Source: an uncultured Moraxellaceae bacterium (lineage in GTDB: Bacteria; Pseudomonadota; Gammaproteobacteria; Pseudomonadales; Moraxellaceae). From it: a stretch of 21,729 bases of DNA. The DNA is taken from the NCBI GenBank assembly GCA_937928295.1, contig CALEYY010000248.1, positions 1-21,729 on the forward strand, read 5' to 3'. The notes beneath the pieces are model-generated. The model had not been told where the DNA came from and did not search any database. It saw only the letters and a list, made by a program, of their open reading frames with translations. Position 1 is the stretch's first letter. The number at the start of each line of letters is the position of its first letter. Below are positions 5,279 through 15,000 of the stretch, one piece after another. Position numbers and translations under genes: made by a program.

Positions 5279-8146
5279 ATGCAAGCCGACATCTTTGCCG
5301 AATCGCCCGCCGCCAAGGCCAGCACCCCAGACCATCAATCCCCTCAGCTGCAGGCTACTGCGCCGGGCCAGCTGCGCGTCATCAAGCGCAACGGCACCGT
5401 GGTGGGCTACGACGACAGCAAGATCGCGCTGGCCATCAGCAAGGCCTTCCTCGCGCTGGAGGGCTCTGCGGCCGCCAGCTCCAGCCGCATCCATGAAACT
5501 GTGGCACAGCTCACCACCATGGTCAGCTCGACCTTCAAGCGCCGCATGCCCACCGGTGGCATGGTGCACATCGAAGAGATCCAGGATCAGGTTGAGCTAT
5601 CCCTGATGCGCTCCGGCGAACAGAAGATCGCCCGCGCCTATGTGCTGTATCGTGACGAGCGCTCGCGGGCTCGCGAAGTGCTGTCGCCCTCCTCGGTCAA
5701 GCATCACCCCACGCTGCATGTGCTGAAAGCCGATGGCTCGCGTGAGCTGCTGGATTTGGGTCGCCTCGAAGCTCTGGTCACCAATGCCTGCGAAGGCCTG
5801 AGCGGCGTCGAGTCGTCGGCGATCGTCGAAGACACCCTGCGCAATCTCTATGACGGCGCGCGCGAAGCTGACATCAACAATGTGCTGGTCATGTGCGCCC
5901 GCGTCATGCTTGAGCAGGAGCCGAACTACACTTATGTCACCGCCCGTCTGCTGATGGATCATCTGCGTGCCGAAGGCCTGTCCTTCATGGGCATCGCCGA
6001 GTCCGCCACGCAGGCCGAGATGACGCAGTACTACCCGCAGGCACTTCCGGTCTACATCCAGCGCGGCATCGAGCTGGAACTGCTCGACCCGGCGCTGAAC
6101 GACTACGACATGGCTCGCCTCGGTGCCGCCCTGAAGCCGGAGCGTGACTTCCAGTTCACCTACCTCGGCCTGCAGACGCTGTACGACCGCTACTTCCTGC
6201 ACAGCAACGACATCCGCTTCGAGCTGCCGCAAATTTTCTTCATGCGCGTGGCCATGGGTCTGGCGCTGGGTGAAACCGGTGATCGCGAAGCACACGCCAT
6301 CGCCTTCTACGACCTGATGTCGAGCTTCGACTACATGTCGTCGACACCAACCCTGTTCAATGCCGGCACGCTGCGCCCGCAGCTGTCGTCGTGCTACCTG
6401 ACTACCATTCCTGATGACCTGCATGGCATCTACGGTGCCATTCAAGACAACGCCATGCTGTCGAAGTGGGCCGGCGGTCTCGGCAACGACTGGACACCGG
6501 TGCGCGCACTGGGCGCCTACATCAAGGGCACCAACGGCAAGTCACAGGGCGTCGTGCCTTTCCTGAAGGTCGCCAACGATACTGCTGTTGCGGTCAACCA
6601 GGGCGGCAAGCGCAAGGGCGCGGTCTGCGCCTACCTGGAAACCTGGCATCTCGACATCGAAGAGTTCGTGGAGCTGCGCAAGAACACGGGCGATGACCGT
6701 CGCCGCACGCACGACATGAACACCGCCAACTGGGTGCCCGACCTGTTCATGAAGCGCGTCTTCGACAACGGCACCTGGACCCTGTTCTCGCCGTCCGATG
6801 TACCCGATCTGCACGACCTGTACGGCAAGGCTTTCGAGCAGCGCTACAGCGAATACGAACAGATGTGCGACAACGGCCAGATGCGCCTGTACAAGCGCAT
6901 CCAGGCTCAGGATCTGTGGCGCAAAATGCTGTCCATGCTGTTTGAAACCGGCCATCCGTGGATCACCTTCAAGGATGTCTGCAACCTGCGTTCGCCGCAG
7001 CAGCATGTGGGCGTGGTGCATTCGTCAAACCTGTGTACCGAGATCACGCTGAACACCAACAAGGACGAAATCGCCGTCTGTAACCTGGGTTCGGTGAACT
7101 TGGTCAACCATATCGGTGCCGATGGCCTCGATCAGGCCAAGCTGCGTCGCACCGTGCGCACCGCCGTGCGCATGCTCGACAATGTTATCGACATCAACTA
7201 CTACGCCGTCGAAGCCGCGCGCACCTCGAATATGCGTCATCGCCCGGTGGGCCTGGGCATCATGGGCTTCCAGGATGCGCTGTATGTGCAGAACATCGCC
7301 TACGCCAGCAACGACGCCGTGACCTTCGCCGACCGCTCGATGGAAGCGATCAGCTACTACGCCATCGAAGCCTCCTGCGAGCTGGCCGGCGAGCGCGGTC
7401 GTTACTCCAGCTTCGAAGGTTCGCTGTGGAGCCGTGGCATCCTGCCAATCGACTCGCTGTGGGCCATTGCCGAACATCGTGGCGCCCAGTATGTGGAAGT
7501 CGATTTCAGCCAGACGCTGGACTGGGCAACCCTGCGCGAGCAGGTCAAGACGGTCGGCATGCGTAACTCGAATGTGATGGCGATTGCCCCGACGGCGACC
7601 ATCTCGAACATCTGCGGCGTATCGCAGTCGATCGAGCCGACTTACCAGAACCTGTATGTGAAATCGAACCTGTCCGGCGAGTTCACCGTGGTCAACCCCT
7701 ACCTAGTGCATGAGTTAAAAGCACGCGGCCTGTGGGATGCGGTCATGGTCAACGACCTCAAGTACTACGAAGGCTCGGTGCAGAAGCTCGACCGCGTGCC
7801 GGCCGACATGAAGGCCATCTACGCCACTGCGTTCGAAATCGAGCCACGCTGGCTGGTCGATGCCGGTTCGCGTCGCCAGAAGTGGATCGACCAGGCGCAG
7901 TCGCTGAACCTGTACTTGGCTGAAGCCTCGGGCAAGAAGCTCGACATCACCTATCGCATGGCATGGTATCGCGGCCTGAAAACCACCTATTACCTCCGCG
8001 CCATTGGTGCCACCGCCTCCGAGAAGTCCACCGTTTCGGATGGCGCACTGAACGCCGTGAAAGCACAAATCGAAGAAATGGTTGAAGCCGCGCCAATTCC
8101 GCTGGCTTGTTCAATCGACAACCCGGACTGCGAAGCCTGTCAATAA
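5279..8146 (+). CDS. nrdA: Class Ia ribonucleoside-diphosphate reductase, alpha subunit
   Basis: The catalytic subunit (955 residues) reduces ribonucleoside diphosphates to deoxy forms together with NrdB. An N-terminal ATP-cone (about 31-129) and a second cone-like domain (about 145-233) precede the ten-stranded catalytic barrel. By alignment with E. coli NrdA the active site is present: C372 and C601 as the redox pair, C586 as the thiyl radical site, N584 and E588 in SNLCTEI, Y904/Y905 of the radical path, and the C-terminal C951/C954 pair (DCEACQ). The protein is about 190 residues longer than E. coli NrdA (761) but close to Pseudomonas NrdA. The ATG at 5279 is preferred because GAGGA lies 5 bases before it. 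An in-frame GTG at 5264 is the alternative. nrdB follows after 24 bases. Confidence 0.96.
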   Translation: MQADIFAESPAAKASTPDHQSPQLQATAPGQLRVIKRNGTVVGYDDSKIALAISKAFLALEGSAAASSSRIHETVAQLTTMVSSTFKRRMPTGGMVHIEEIQDQVELSLMRSGEQKIARAYVLYRDERSRAREVLSPSSVKHHPTLHVLKADGSRELLDLGRLEALVTNACEGLSGVESSAIVEDTLRNLYDGAREADINNVLVMCARVMLEQEPNYTYVTARLLMDHLRAEGLSFMGIAESATQAEMTQYYPQALPVYIQRGIELELLDPALNDYDMARLGAALKPERDFQFTYLGLQTLYDRYFLHSNDIRFELPQIFFMRVAMGLALGETGDREAHAIAFYDLMSSFDYMSSTPTLFNAGTLRPQLSSCYLTTIPDDLHGIYGAIQDNAMLSKWAGGLGNDWTPVRALGAYIKGTNGKSQGVVPFLKVANDTAVAVNQGGKRKGAVCAYLETWHLDIEEFVELRKNTGDDRRRTHDMNTANWVPDLFMKRVFDNGTWTLFSPSDVPDLHDLYGKAFEQRYSEYEQMCDNGQMRLYKRIQAQDLWRKMLSMLFETGHPWITFKDVCNLRSPQQHVGVVHSSNLCTEITLNTNKDEIAVCNLGSVNLVNHIGADGLDQAKLRRTVRTAVRMLDNVIDINYYAVEAARTSNMRHRPVGLGIMGFQDALYVQNIAYASNDAVTFADRSMEAISYYAIEASCELAGERGRYSSFEGSLWSRGILPIDSLWAIAEHRGAQYVEVDFSQTLDWATLREQVKTVGMRNSNVMAIAPTATISNICGVSQSIEPTYQNLYVKSNLSGEFTVVNPYLVHELKARGLWDAVMVNDLKYYEGSVQKLDRVPADMKAIYATAFEIEPRWLVDAGSRRQKWIDQAQSLNLYLAEASGKKLDITYRMAWYRGLKTTYYLRAIGATASEKSTVSDGALNAVKAQIEEMVEAAPIPLACSIDNPDCEACQ

Positions 8147-8170
8147 GCGTAGTCTTAGAGGAGATCACAC

Positions 8171-9499
8171 ATGATTAGTTGGGATGACTTCAATGCCGAT
8201 GAAAAATCCGCTCCGCAAGCACCGGCTGCGCCGGCAGGAGCTGCGCAAGCAGCTGCGCGCGTCGCAGTTGCGCCGGCACCAGCAATGGCACCTGCTCAAT
8301 CTGCCGCAGCAGAACCTCCCGTTCGTGGACTTGAGGCACCTGCTGCCATCGTCACTGCGGCTATCCAGCGAGTAGAGGCCGATGCCCGCGTGGCCGAGGA
8401 AGGTTCCGCGCACGAGCGCGCCGCCGCTGCCTTAGCCGCACTGGACGCGACACCCGGCCTAGAAGATCTGGGCATGGGTGCAGGCCGCATCAGCGTTGAC
8501 GACAAGCGCATGATTAACTGCCGCTCCGACCTCAACCAGCTGGTACCGTTCAAGTACGAGTGGGCCTGGCAGAAGTACCTCGACGGCTGCGCCAACCACT
8601 GGATGCCACAGGAAGTGAACATGTCGAAAGATGTGTCCATGTGGAAGTCCAACGATGGCCAGCTGACGCCGGACGAACGCCTGATCGTGATGCGCTCGCT
8701 GGGTTTCTTCTCCACCGCCGACTCGCTGGTGGCAAACAACCTGGTGCTGGCGATCTACCGTCTGATCACCAACCCGGAGTGCCGCCAGTACATCCTGCGC
8801 CAAGCCTTTGAAGAGGCCATCCACACCCATGCCTACCAGTACTGCATCCAGTCGCTGGGCATTGAGGAAGGCGAAGTCTTCAACATGTACCGCGAGGTGC
8901 CGAGCGTGGCGCGCAAGGCTGCATGGGGCCTGAAGTACACGCAGAGCCTGAGCGACCCGACCTTCAACACCGGCACGGTGGAAGATGACCAGCGCCTGTT
9001 GCGCAACCTAGTCGCGTTCTACTGCGTGCTCGAAGGCACCTTCTTCTATTGCGGCTTCACCCAGATTCTGTCCATGGGTCGTCGCAACAAGATGACCGGC
9101 GTCGCCGAGCAGTTCCAGTACATCCTGCGCGACGAATCCATGCATGTGAACTTCGGCATCGATGTCATCAACCAGATCAAGATCGAGAATCCGCAACTGT
9201 GGACCAAAGCTTTCCAGCTTGAAGTCACCCAGATGATCCTCGAAGGCACGCAGCTTGAGGTCGAATATGCTCGCGACACCATGCCGCGCGGCGTACTCGG
9301 CATGAACGCGGCGATGATGGAAGAGTATCTGCAGTTCATCGCCAATCGCCGTCTGGTGCAATTGGGCTTGCCAGAACAGTTCCCCGGGGTGAAGAATCCC
9401 TTCCCGTGGATGTCTGAAATCATGGACCTGCGCAAGGAAAAGAACTTCTTCGAAACCCGTGTCACCGAGTATCAAACCGGTGGCGCTCTGGCTTGGTAA
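8171..9499 (+). CDS. nrdB: Class Ia ribonucleoside-diphosphate reductase, beta subunit
   Basis: The radical-generating subunit (442 residues) houses the di-iron site and tyrosyl radical used by NrdA. Expected ligands are all present: D184, E215, H218, E288, E322 and H325, with radical tyrosine Y222 in EAIHTHAY. Numbering runs about 100 above E. coli because of an N-terminal extension (about 1-100) containing an Ala/Pro-rich linker (14-60) and an Ala-rich helix (60-92). The C-terminal tail YQTGGALAW should bind NrdA. GAGGAG lies 7 bases before the ATG, a strong ribosome binding site, so NrdB can be made efficiently from the nrdAB message. E. coli NrdB has 376 residues. Extensions of this kind occur in Pseudomonas-type enzymes. 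Confidence 0.96.
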   Translation: MISWDDFNADEKSAPQAPAAPAGAAQAAARVAVAPAPAMAPAQSAAAEPPVRGLEAPAAIVTAAIQRVEADARVAEEGSAHERAAAALAALDATPGLEDLGMGAGRISVDDKRMINCRSDLNQLVPFKYEWAWQKYLDGCANHWMPQEVNMSKDVSMWKSNDGQLTPDERLIVMRSLGFFSTADSLVANNLVLAIYRLITNPECRQYILRQAFEEAIHTHAYQYCIQSLGIEEGEVFNMYREVPSVARKAAWGLKYTQSLSDPTFNTGTVEDDQRLLRNLVAFYCVLEGTFFYCGFTQILSMGRRNKMTGVAEQFQYILRDESMHVNFGIDVINQIKIENPQLWTKAFQLEVTQMILEGTQLEVEYARDTMPRGVLGMNAAMMEEYLQFIANRRLVQLGLPEQFPGVKNPFPWMSEIMDLRKEKNFFETRVTEYQTGGALAW

Positions 9500-9504
9500 T
9501 TGTC

Positions 9505-9810
9505 ATGAAAAAGCGCGTGTTGGGGTTGCTGGGCTTGGTGGGGCTGATTGTCGTCGGCTCTTTCGCTTGGCATCGCCAGCACGCGCAGCCTTTGGTTGCT
9601 GCCGGAGCAGCTGAAACCTCAGCAGCGACTGGAGCCTCACCCGAGGACTTAACGCTGACCAAGGAGTCCATCGATGCCTTGCAGGCCGACAACAGCGAGC
9701 TGCAGTCGCGCATCGCGGCCCTGCGCAGTCAGCAAACCGACGCCGATCAATTGATCGCGCTCAAAGCCGCTCGTCTGGCAACGCTGGAAAAGTCCGCACA
9801 GAAGCCTTAA
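9505..9810 (+). CDS. Small membrane-anchored coiled-coil protein of unknown function
   Basis: This 101-residue protein has a positively charged start (MKKR), one hydrophobic segment at about 5-20, a low-complexity Ala/Ser/Thr linker (about 27-48) and a predicted coiled coil (about 50-97) rich in Leu, Gln, Asp and Ala. It is probably anchored in the inner membrane with the coiled coil in the periplasm. The ATG lies 5 bases after the nrdB stop with no clear Shine-Dalgarno sequence, which suggests coupling to nrdB translation. An in-frame TTG at 9493 inside nrdB is less likely. I recognise no family. The linkage to nrdAB may be operonic convenience rather than function. Confidence 0.75.
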   Translation: MKKRVLGLLGLVGLIVVGSFAWHRQHAQPLVAAGAAETSAATGASPEDLTLTKESIDALQADNSELQSRIAALRSQQTDADQLIALKAARLATLEKSAQKP

Positions 9811-9861
9811 ATTCTCGGTCAGTCAACGGCTTAGGCCATTCGCTGCGCCAAGGACAAACCC

Positions 9862-10854
9862 GTGCTACGACTTTTTCTTGCTTGCGCCTTGCTCCTGCCA
9901 CACTTCGCCAGTGCCGGCACAGCCATAAATCCTGCCAGTTGCCAGCGCATTGCCACGGGCCCCGGCACCGACGACATGCACCTGCAAAGCCTGGCGACTC
10001 CACGCCTGATCATCTCCAGCCATGACCGCCGGCACTTTCGCAGCCACGGCAACATTTATGCACTACCACTAGACAGCCTGAAAGCCGCCATCATGAACCG
10101 TACTGGCGAGCCTGACGGTTTTGTGCTGCGGCCACACGGCCTCGACTTGATCCAGCGCGACAACCATTGGTGGCTTTATGTCATCAATCACGACAAGGAG
10201 CTGTTCAGCGACCAGCACACCCTGGTGATCTACGAAGTGGTTGGCGACACCCTTATCTTCCAGCAGGAACTGCACAGCCCGCTGCTGACCGCGCCCAATG
10301 ATGTCGCCGTGGCCGACAATGGCGACATCTATGTCACCAATGAACGCGAAGATGGCGCCAGCATTGCCGAATTTCTGTTCCTGCAGCGCAAGGCCAATGT
10401 GGTGGTTTACCGCCCGCAAACAGGCTGGCGAGTCGCCACCGATGATCTCGCCGTGGCCAACGGCATTCTCATTCAAGGCAGCACGGTCTGGATCACCCAG
10501 ACCCTGGGCGAAGGTCTGCGTCGTTATCAACGCACACCCGATGGCCGTCTGACGCAGATGATACAACTCGGCAACCTGTCGTTGCTCGACAGTATTAATG
10601 TCCGCGACAACGGTCACTTCCTGATTCCAGCCTACCCTTCCCTGCCCAACTTTCTCTTGCATTGGCAGCTGCCAGGGCAGCGCTCGCCCAGCAAGGTTTA
10701 CGATGTTGACCCGCAAACCGGTCAGGGCAGCGTAATTTTTGCCGATGACGGTCGCATCATCAGCGCCGTCAGCACCGCCCTTGCGGTTAAAGATCAGCTC
10801 TATTTGAGCCAGGTCTTCGATGCCTTTGTGCTGCGCTGCCCGCTCACACCCTAA
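9862..10854 (+). CDS. Secreted paraoxonase/SMP-30-like six-bladed beta-propeller (putative arylesterase/lactonase)
   Basis: This 330-residue protein has a signal peptide (cleavage after about ASA, residue 18). Its propeller carries motifs in the order seen in paraoxonases: RPHGLD (91-95), APNDVAV followed by GDIYVTN (144-160), and VANGILI. In that family these regions supply the catalytic histidine and calcium-binding Asn/Asp residues. A periplasmic or secreted hydrolase acting on lactones or aryl esters is therefore likely, but the substrate is unknown. It starts with GTG at 9862, with AAGGA 7 bases upstream. It lies 51 bases after the coiled-coil gene with no visible terminator, so it could be the last gene of the nrdAB transcript. 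Strictosidine-synthase-like propellers are a related alternative. Confidence 0.75.
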   Translation: MLRLFLACALLLPHFASAGTAINPASCQRIATGPGTDDMHLQSLATPRLIISSHDRRHFRSHGNIYALPLDSLKAAIMNRTGEPDGFVLRPHGLDLIQRDNHWWLYVINHDKELFSDQHTLVIYEVVGDTLIFQQELHSPLLTAPNDVAVADNGDIYVTNEREDGASIAEFLFLQRKANVVVYRPQTGWRVATDDLAVANGILIQGSTVWITQTLGEGLRRYQRTPDGRLTQMIQLGNLSLLDSINVRDNGHFLIPAYPSLPNFLLHWQLPGQRSPSKVYDVDPQTGQGSVIFADDGRIISAVSTALAVKDQLYLSQVFDAFVLRCPLTP

Positions 10855-10876
10855 GCAGCATCAGCCTGTGGCTTGT

Positions 10877-10904
10877 TTGACAGACCTGCATGTCGGATTA
10901 CACA
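10877..10904 (+). promoter_or_regulatory. Candidate promoter of the RND efflux operon
   Basis: A perfect -35 hexamer TTGACA (10877-10882) is followed after 16 bases by TACACA (10899-10904), a mediocre -10. Transcription would begin within the palindrome at 10909-10928, the position expected for a repressor site. Confidence 0.4.
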
Positions 10905-10908
10905 GTCA

Positions 10909-10928
10909 AACATACTGATCAGTATGTT
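10909..10928. promoter_or_regulatory. Perfect 20-bp palindrome, probable TetR/AcrR-family operator
   Basis: AACATACTGATCAGTATGTT is a perfect inverted repeat with no spacer, ending 38 bases before the adaptor start. Size, symmetry and place before an RND operon are typical of TetR-family operators. No regulator gene is present in the window, so it must be encoded elsewhere. Confidence 0.75.
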
Positions 10929-10966
10929 ATTGTCGATCGCATCAGTGATTTCTCCAGGTATTGACC

Positions 10967-12031
10967 ATGCTCTTCGTCACGACTCATCGCTCACGACCGC
11001 AGCAACCACACTATTTTGCCTTGGCTGCCCTGCTCGCCCTGTCCGGCTGTGGTCAGGATGTCGTGCCCGTAAAAGCTGAGGCGCAGCCTGTTCGCGTGAT
11101 TGTGGTGGGCAATGACAGCATTGCCAGCAGTGATGCGGCGACCGGTCTGGTCGGCAGTCAGGAGGAGTTTCGGCTCGGTTTCAAAACCGGTGGGCTGATC
11201 AGCCGCATGCTGGTTGAGGCTGGCGATAGTGTGCGCGCCGGCCAAACCTTGGCAACACTGGATACCACGGAGACCGACGCGCAAGTACGGCAAGTCAGTG
11301 AGAGCCTGAACAAAGCCAAGCGCGATGCCGAGCGCGCCGACAAGCTGTTCAAGCAAGGTGTGCTAGCCGAACAGGTCGCGCAGGATGCTCGCACGCAAGT
11401 GGCCATGATGGAATCCAACCTCAGTGCCGCGCGCTTCAATCGCCAGCAAGCCGTCATTGTCGCCCCCGCCAATGGCGTGGTTCTGCAGCGTCTGGCGGAG
11501 GCTCGCGAAGTCACCGCGCCCGGCGCACCCGTACTGGTTGTCAGCCGCGCCGATCAGGGCTGGGTTCTGCGCGTCGGCCTCAATGATCAGGCAGCGACAC
11601 GCGTCAAGGTGGGGGATGCCGCGCGGATTCGACTCAATGCCTATCCAGGCCAATCACTCAATAGTCGCGTCAAAGAAATCGGCGCGGCCAGCGACCCTCG
11701 CACCGGCACCATTACGGTCACGCTGACATTGCCCAACAATGCCGGCCTGAAATACATCGCCGGCCAGGTTGGCGAAGCACAGCTGCAATCCAGTAGTGCA
11801 GACACACAACGCCTGACCGTGCCGCTCAGCGCCGTGCTCGAAGGTAATGGCCATCACGCCAAGGTCTATGTGATTGACGGCCAGAGCAAAGCCCAGCTGA
11901 AAGCGATTGAAACCGGCGCCATTCAAGAAAATCGCGTGGTCGTGATGGCGGGTCTGCAAAACGGTGAGCGCGTGGTCAGCGAAGGTGCGGCCTGGCTCAA
12001 CCCCAGCATGCCTGTGCGCATTTTGCGCTAA
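10967..12031 (+). CDS. RND efflux pump periplasmic adaptor subunit (lipoprotein, HlyD/AcrA family)
   Basis: This 354-residue adaptor would link the inner-membrane pump encoded next to an outer-membrane channel. The N-terminus has a lipoprotein signal ending ALSGC (C28), so it is lipid-anchored. The AcrA order of parts follows: a lipoyl half (GDSVRAGQTLATLD), an alpha-helical hairpin (about 100-150), the second lipoyl half (VIVAPANGVVLQRLAEAREV), a beta-barrel domain and a C-terminal membrane-proximal domain with VPLSAVLEGNG. ATG 10967 is preferred over an in-frame TTG at 10961. The pump gene begins 12 bases after the stop. No outer-membrane channel gene is nearby, so a TolC-like protein from elsewhere is assumed. 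Substrates are unknown. Confidence 0.9.
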   Translation: MLFVTTHRSRPQQPHYFALAALLALSGCGQDVVPVKAEAQPVRVIVVGNDSIASSDAATGLVGSQEEFRLGFKTGGLISRMLVEAGDSVRAGQTLATLDTTETDAQVRQVSESLNKAKRDAERADKLFKQGVLAEQVAQDARTQVAMMESNLSAARFNRQQAVIVAPANGVVLQRLAEAREVTAPGAPVLVVSRADQGWVLRVGLNDQAATRVKVGDAARIRLNAYPGQSLNSRVKEIGAASDPRTGTITVTLTLPNNAGLKYIAGQVGEAQLQSSSADTQRLTVPLSAVLEGNGHHAKVYVIDGQSKAQLKAIETGAIQENRVVVMAGLQNGERVVSEGAAWLNPSMPVRILR

Positions 12032-12043
12032 ACGGAGAACATC

Positions 12044-15000
12044 ATGCGTTTAGCGGCTTTTTCAGTTCGCAACTTCCAATTCACGCTGGTCATGTTTGCG
12101 CTGCTGACCGCGCTAGGCTGGCATACCTGGCAGAATATCCCCCGAGGGGAAGACCCGACCTTTGCCATTCCCGTCGTGACCGTCGTGGCGGTCTATCCGG
12201 GCGCCGATCCGGCCGACATGGAAAAGCTGGTCGCTGATCCGATTGAAGATGCGCTTAACCGCATTGATGATGTCAAAAATATCTGGAGCGACAGCGAAAA
12301 CGGGCTCGCCGTGGTGCGCGTGGAGTTCGACTGGAGCAAGGACCCCGAGAAGAAATACGACGAGGCCCTGCGCGAAATCAATGCCGTGCGCAGCAGCCTG
12401 CCAGCGGATCTGCGCTCGCTGGAGATCAGCAAGGCCAGTCCCGGCCTAGTCAACATTCTGCAAATGGCACTGGTCGGCCCCAATGGCTCACCGCAAGCCA
12501 TGCGTGAGGTTGCCGAAAATCTGCAGGATCGACTGGAGCAAGTCAAAGGCGTGCGCGATGTCGATGTCTGGGGCCTGCCGGTCGCAGAAGTCCAGGTTGC
12601 ACTTGATCTCACACGGCTTGCGCAATATCAGATACCGGTCAGCCGCGTCGCACAAATCCTGCAAAGTGAAAATCGCAACATACCCGGCGGCGCCATCGAA
12701 GCCGGCACTCGCCGCTTCAACATTCGCACCACCGGCAGCTACAAATCGCTAAGCGAGATTGCAGATACCGTGATCGCCAGCAATGGCAGTCGCATTCTGC
12801 GTCTGAAAGATGTGGCCAGCGTGAAATGGGACTATGCCGAAGAAACCCATCGCACCCGTTATCAAGGCCAGCAGGCTATCTTCATCACTGCCAGCCAGAA
12901 AGACAGTCAGAATATCTTCGTGGTGCGCGACGCGCTCATCAAGGAGGTCGATGTTTTTCGCAAGACATTGTCACCAAACTACCGGCTCGAAGTCGGCTTT
13001 GATCAGTCGAAGAATGTACACAATCGCTTGGGCCGCCTGGCCACCGACTTCATGCTCGCCATCGGCCTAGTCATGATCACGCTGCTGCCGCTCGGGCTGC
13101 GCGCCGCCGGCGTAGTCATGGTCTCGATTCCGTTGTCGCTGGCGATGGGCATGTCCATGCTCTACTTCGCCGGCTTCTCGCTCAATCAGCTGTCGATTGC
13201 CGGCTTTGTGCTGGCGCTGGGCTTGCTCGTCGATGACTCGATTGTCGTCGTGGAAAACATCTCGCGCTTCATGCGCCAGGGCTACAGCCGCACGCAAGCG
13301 GCCATCAAGGCCACCAACCAGATTTACTTGGCCGTGCTGGGCTGCACAGCCACCTTGCTGTTTGCCTTCCTGCCGCTGTTTTTCCTGCCCGAAGGCGCCG
13401 GCAAGTTCATCCGCTCGCTGCCAGCTGCCGTGACCTTCACGGTGCTGGCCTCGTTCTTTGTATCGCTGACCATCATCCCTTTTCTGGCCAGCCGTTGGCT
13501 CACACCAGAGGAACACCCGGATGGCAATAAGCTGCTACAGATCGTCATGCGCGGCATCCATACCGTGTACAGGCCATTGCTGGGCTGGGCGCTGACACAT
13601 CCGCGCAAAACGCTGGGCATCGCCCTGGCCGGCTTTCTCGCCACACTCATGCTGGCACCGCAACTGGGTGTGAGCCTGTTTCCGAACGCCGATGTGCCGC
13701 AAATGCGCATTTCGGTTGAAGCGCCCGACGGCACCGCACTGGAAGAAACTGATCGTGCGGTCAGGTATGTCGAGCAATACCTGCTCAAGCAACCCGAAGT
13801 GCAGACCGTCTTTGCCAATGCCGGCCGCGGCAATCCGCGCATTTTCTACAATGTCTTTCCGCGTGAGACACGCGCCAATATCGGCGACCTATTCGTCATT
13901 CTGAAACGCTACGACCCCGATACCACGCCGGCATTCTATGCTCGGGTACGACGCGAACTGACGGACTATCCTGGCGCACGCATCATTGTGAAGCCGTTTG
14001 AAAACGGCCCTCCGATTGACGCCCCGATTGCCATCCGCCTGATCGGCCCGAGTATTGATGAGCTGCGCGACCTGGCCCTGACCGTGGAAAAGCAGCTACA
14101 GGCGCTGCCAGGCACCCGAGATGTGGTCAATCCGGTGCGCTTGCTGCGCACCGACATCGACCTCGGCATCGATACCACCAAGGCATCGCTGTACGGCATC
14201 AGCTCGCAGGACATTGATCGCACGGTGCGGCTGGCCATCGCTGGCGAAAGCATCGGGAAGTATCAGGAAGATGATGGCGACGAGTTCGATATCACGCTGC
14301 GGCTGCCACTGGAGAATGGTCATGCCCGCCTGAGCAATCTGGACAAGGTCTATGTTAACGCGCCGGGCGGTGCGGCCATTCCGCTCAGCCAGCTCACCCA
14401 GCCCCGGTTTATTGCCGCACCGAACTCGATTCCGCGCTATCAGCGGCAACGAGCCGTGACGGTCACCGCCTATGTGAAGGAAGGCTTCAACACCGAAAAA
14501 GTCACCAACGCACTGGTCAAGCAGCTTGATCAGCTGACATGGAAGGAAGGCTATCGCTACAAAGTCGCCGGCCAGGTCGAGGCACGCCAGGAGAGTTTTG
14601 GCGGCATTGAAACCGCAGCGCTGGTGGCCGTGTTCGGCATTCTGGCAGTACTTATCCTAGAGTTTGGCAACTTCAAGAGCACCGCCATCATCGCCGGCGT
14701 CATTCCGCTCGGCATCATGGGCGGGCTGGTCGCGCTTTATCTGGCGGGACTGTCCGTGTCGTTTACCGCCATGATCGGCTTTATTGCGCTCATTGGCATC
14801 GAGATCAAGAACTCCATTCTGCTGGTCGACTTCACCAATCAGTTGCGGGAGGACGGGCGCACGCTGATGGAGGCCATTCAGGAAGCTGGCGAAATTCGCT
14901 TCCTGCCCATCCTGCTGACTTCCATGACCGCCATTGGCGGCTTGATGCCGCTGGCCCTGCAAGGCTCGCCGCTATACGCGCCACTGGCGTGGGTGATCAT

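Noticed and set aside
5597..6445. Long minus-strand open frame inside nrdA (282 codons)
   Set aside because: It lies wholly antisense to the conserved NrdA coding sequence, is His/Gln/Val-rich as expected for the complement of GC-rich codons, and shows no family motif.
10069..10716. Minus-strand open frame of 215 codons inside the propeller gene
   Set aside because: Antisense shadow of a gene with recognisable paraoxonase motifs; no ribosome binding site or signal of its own.
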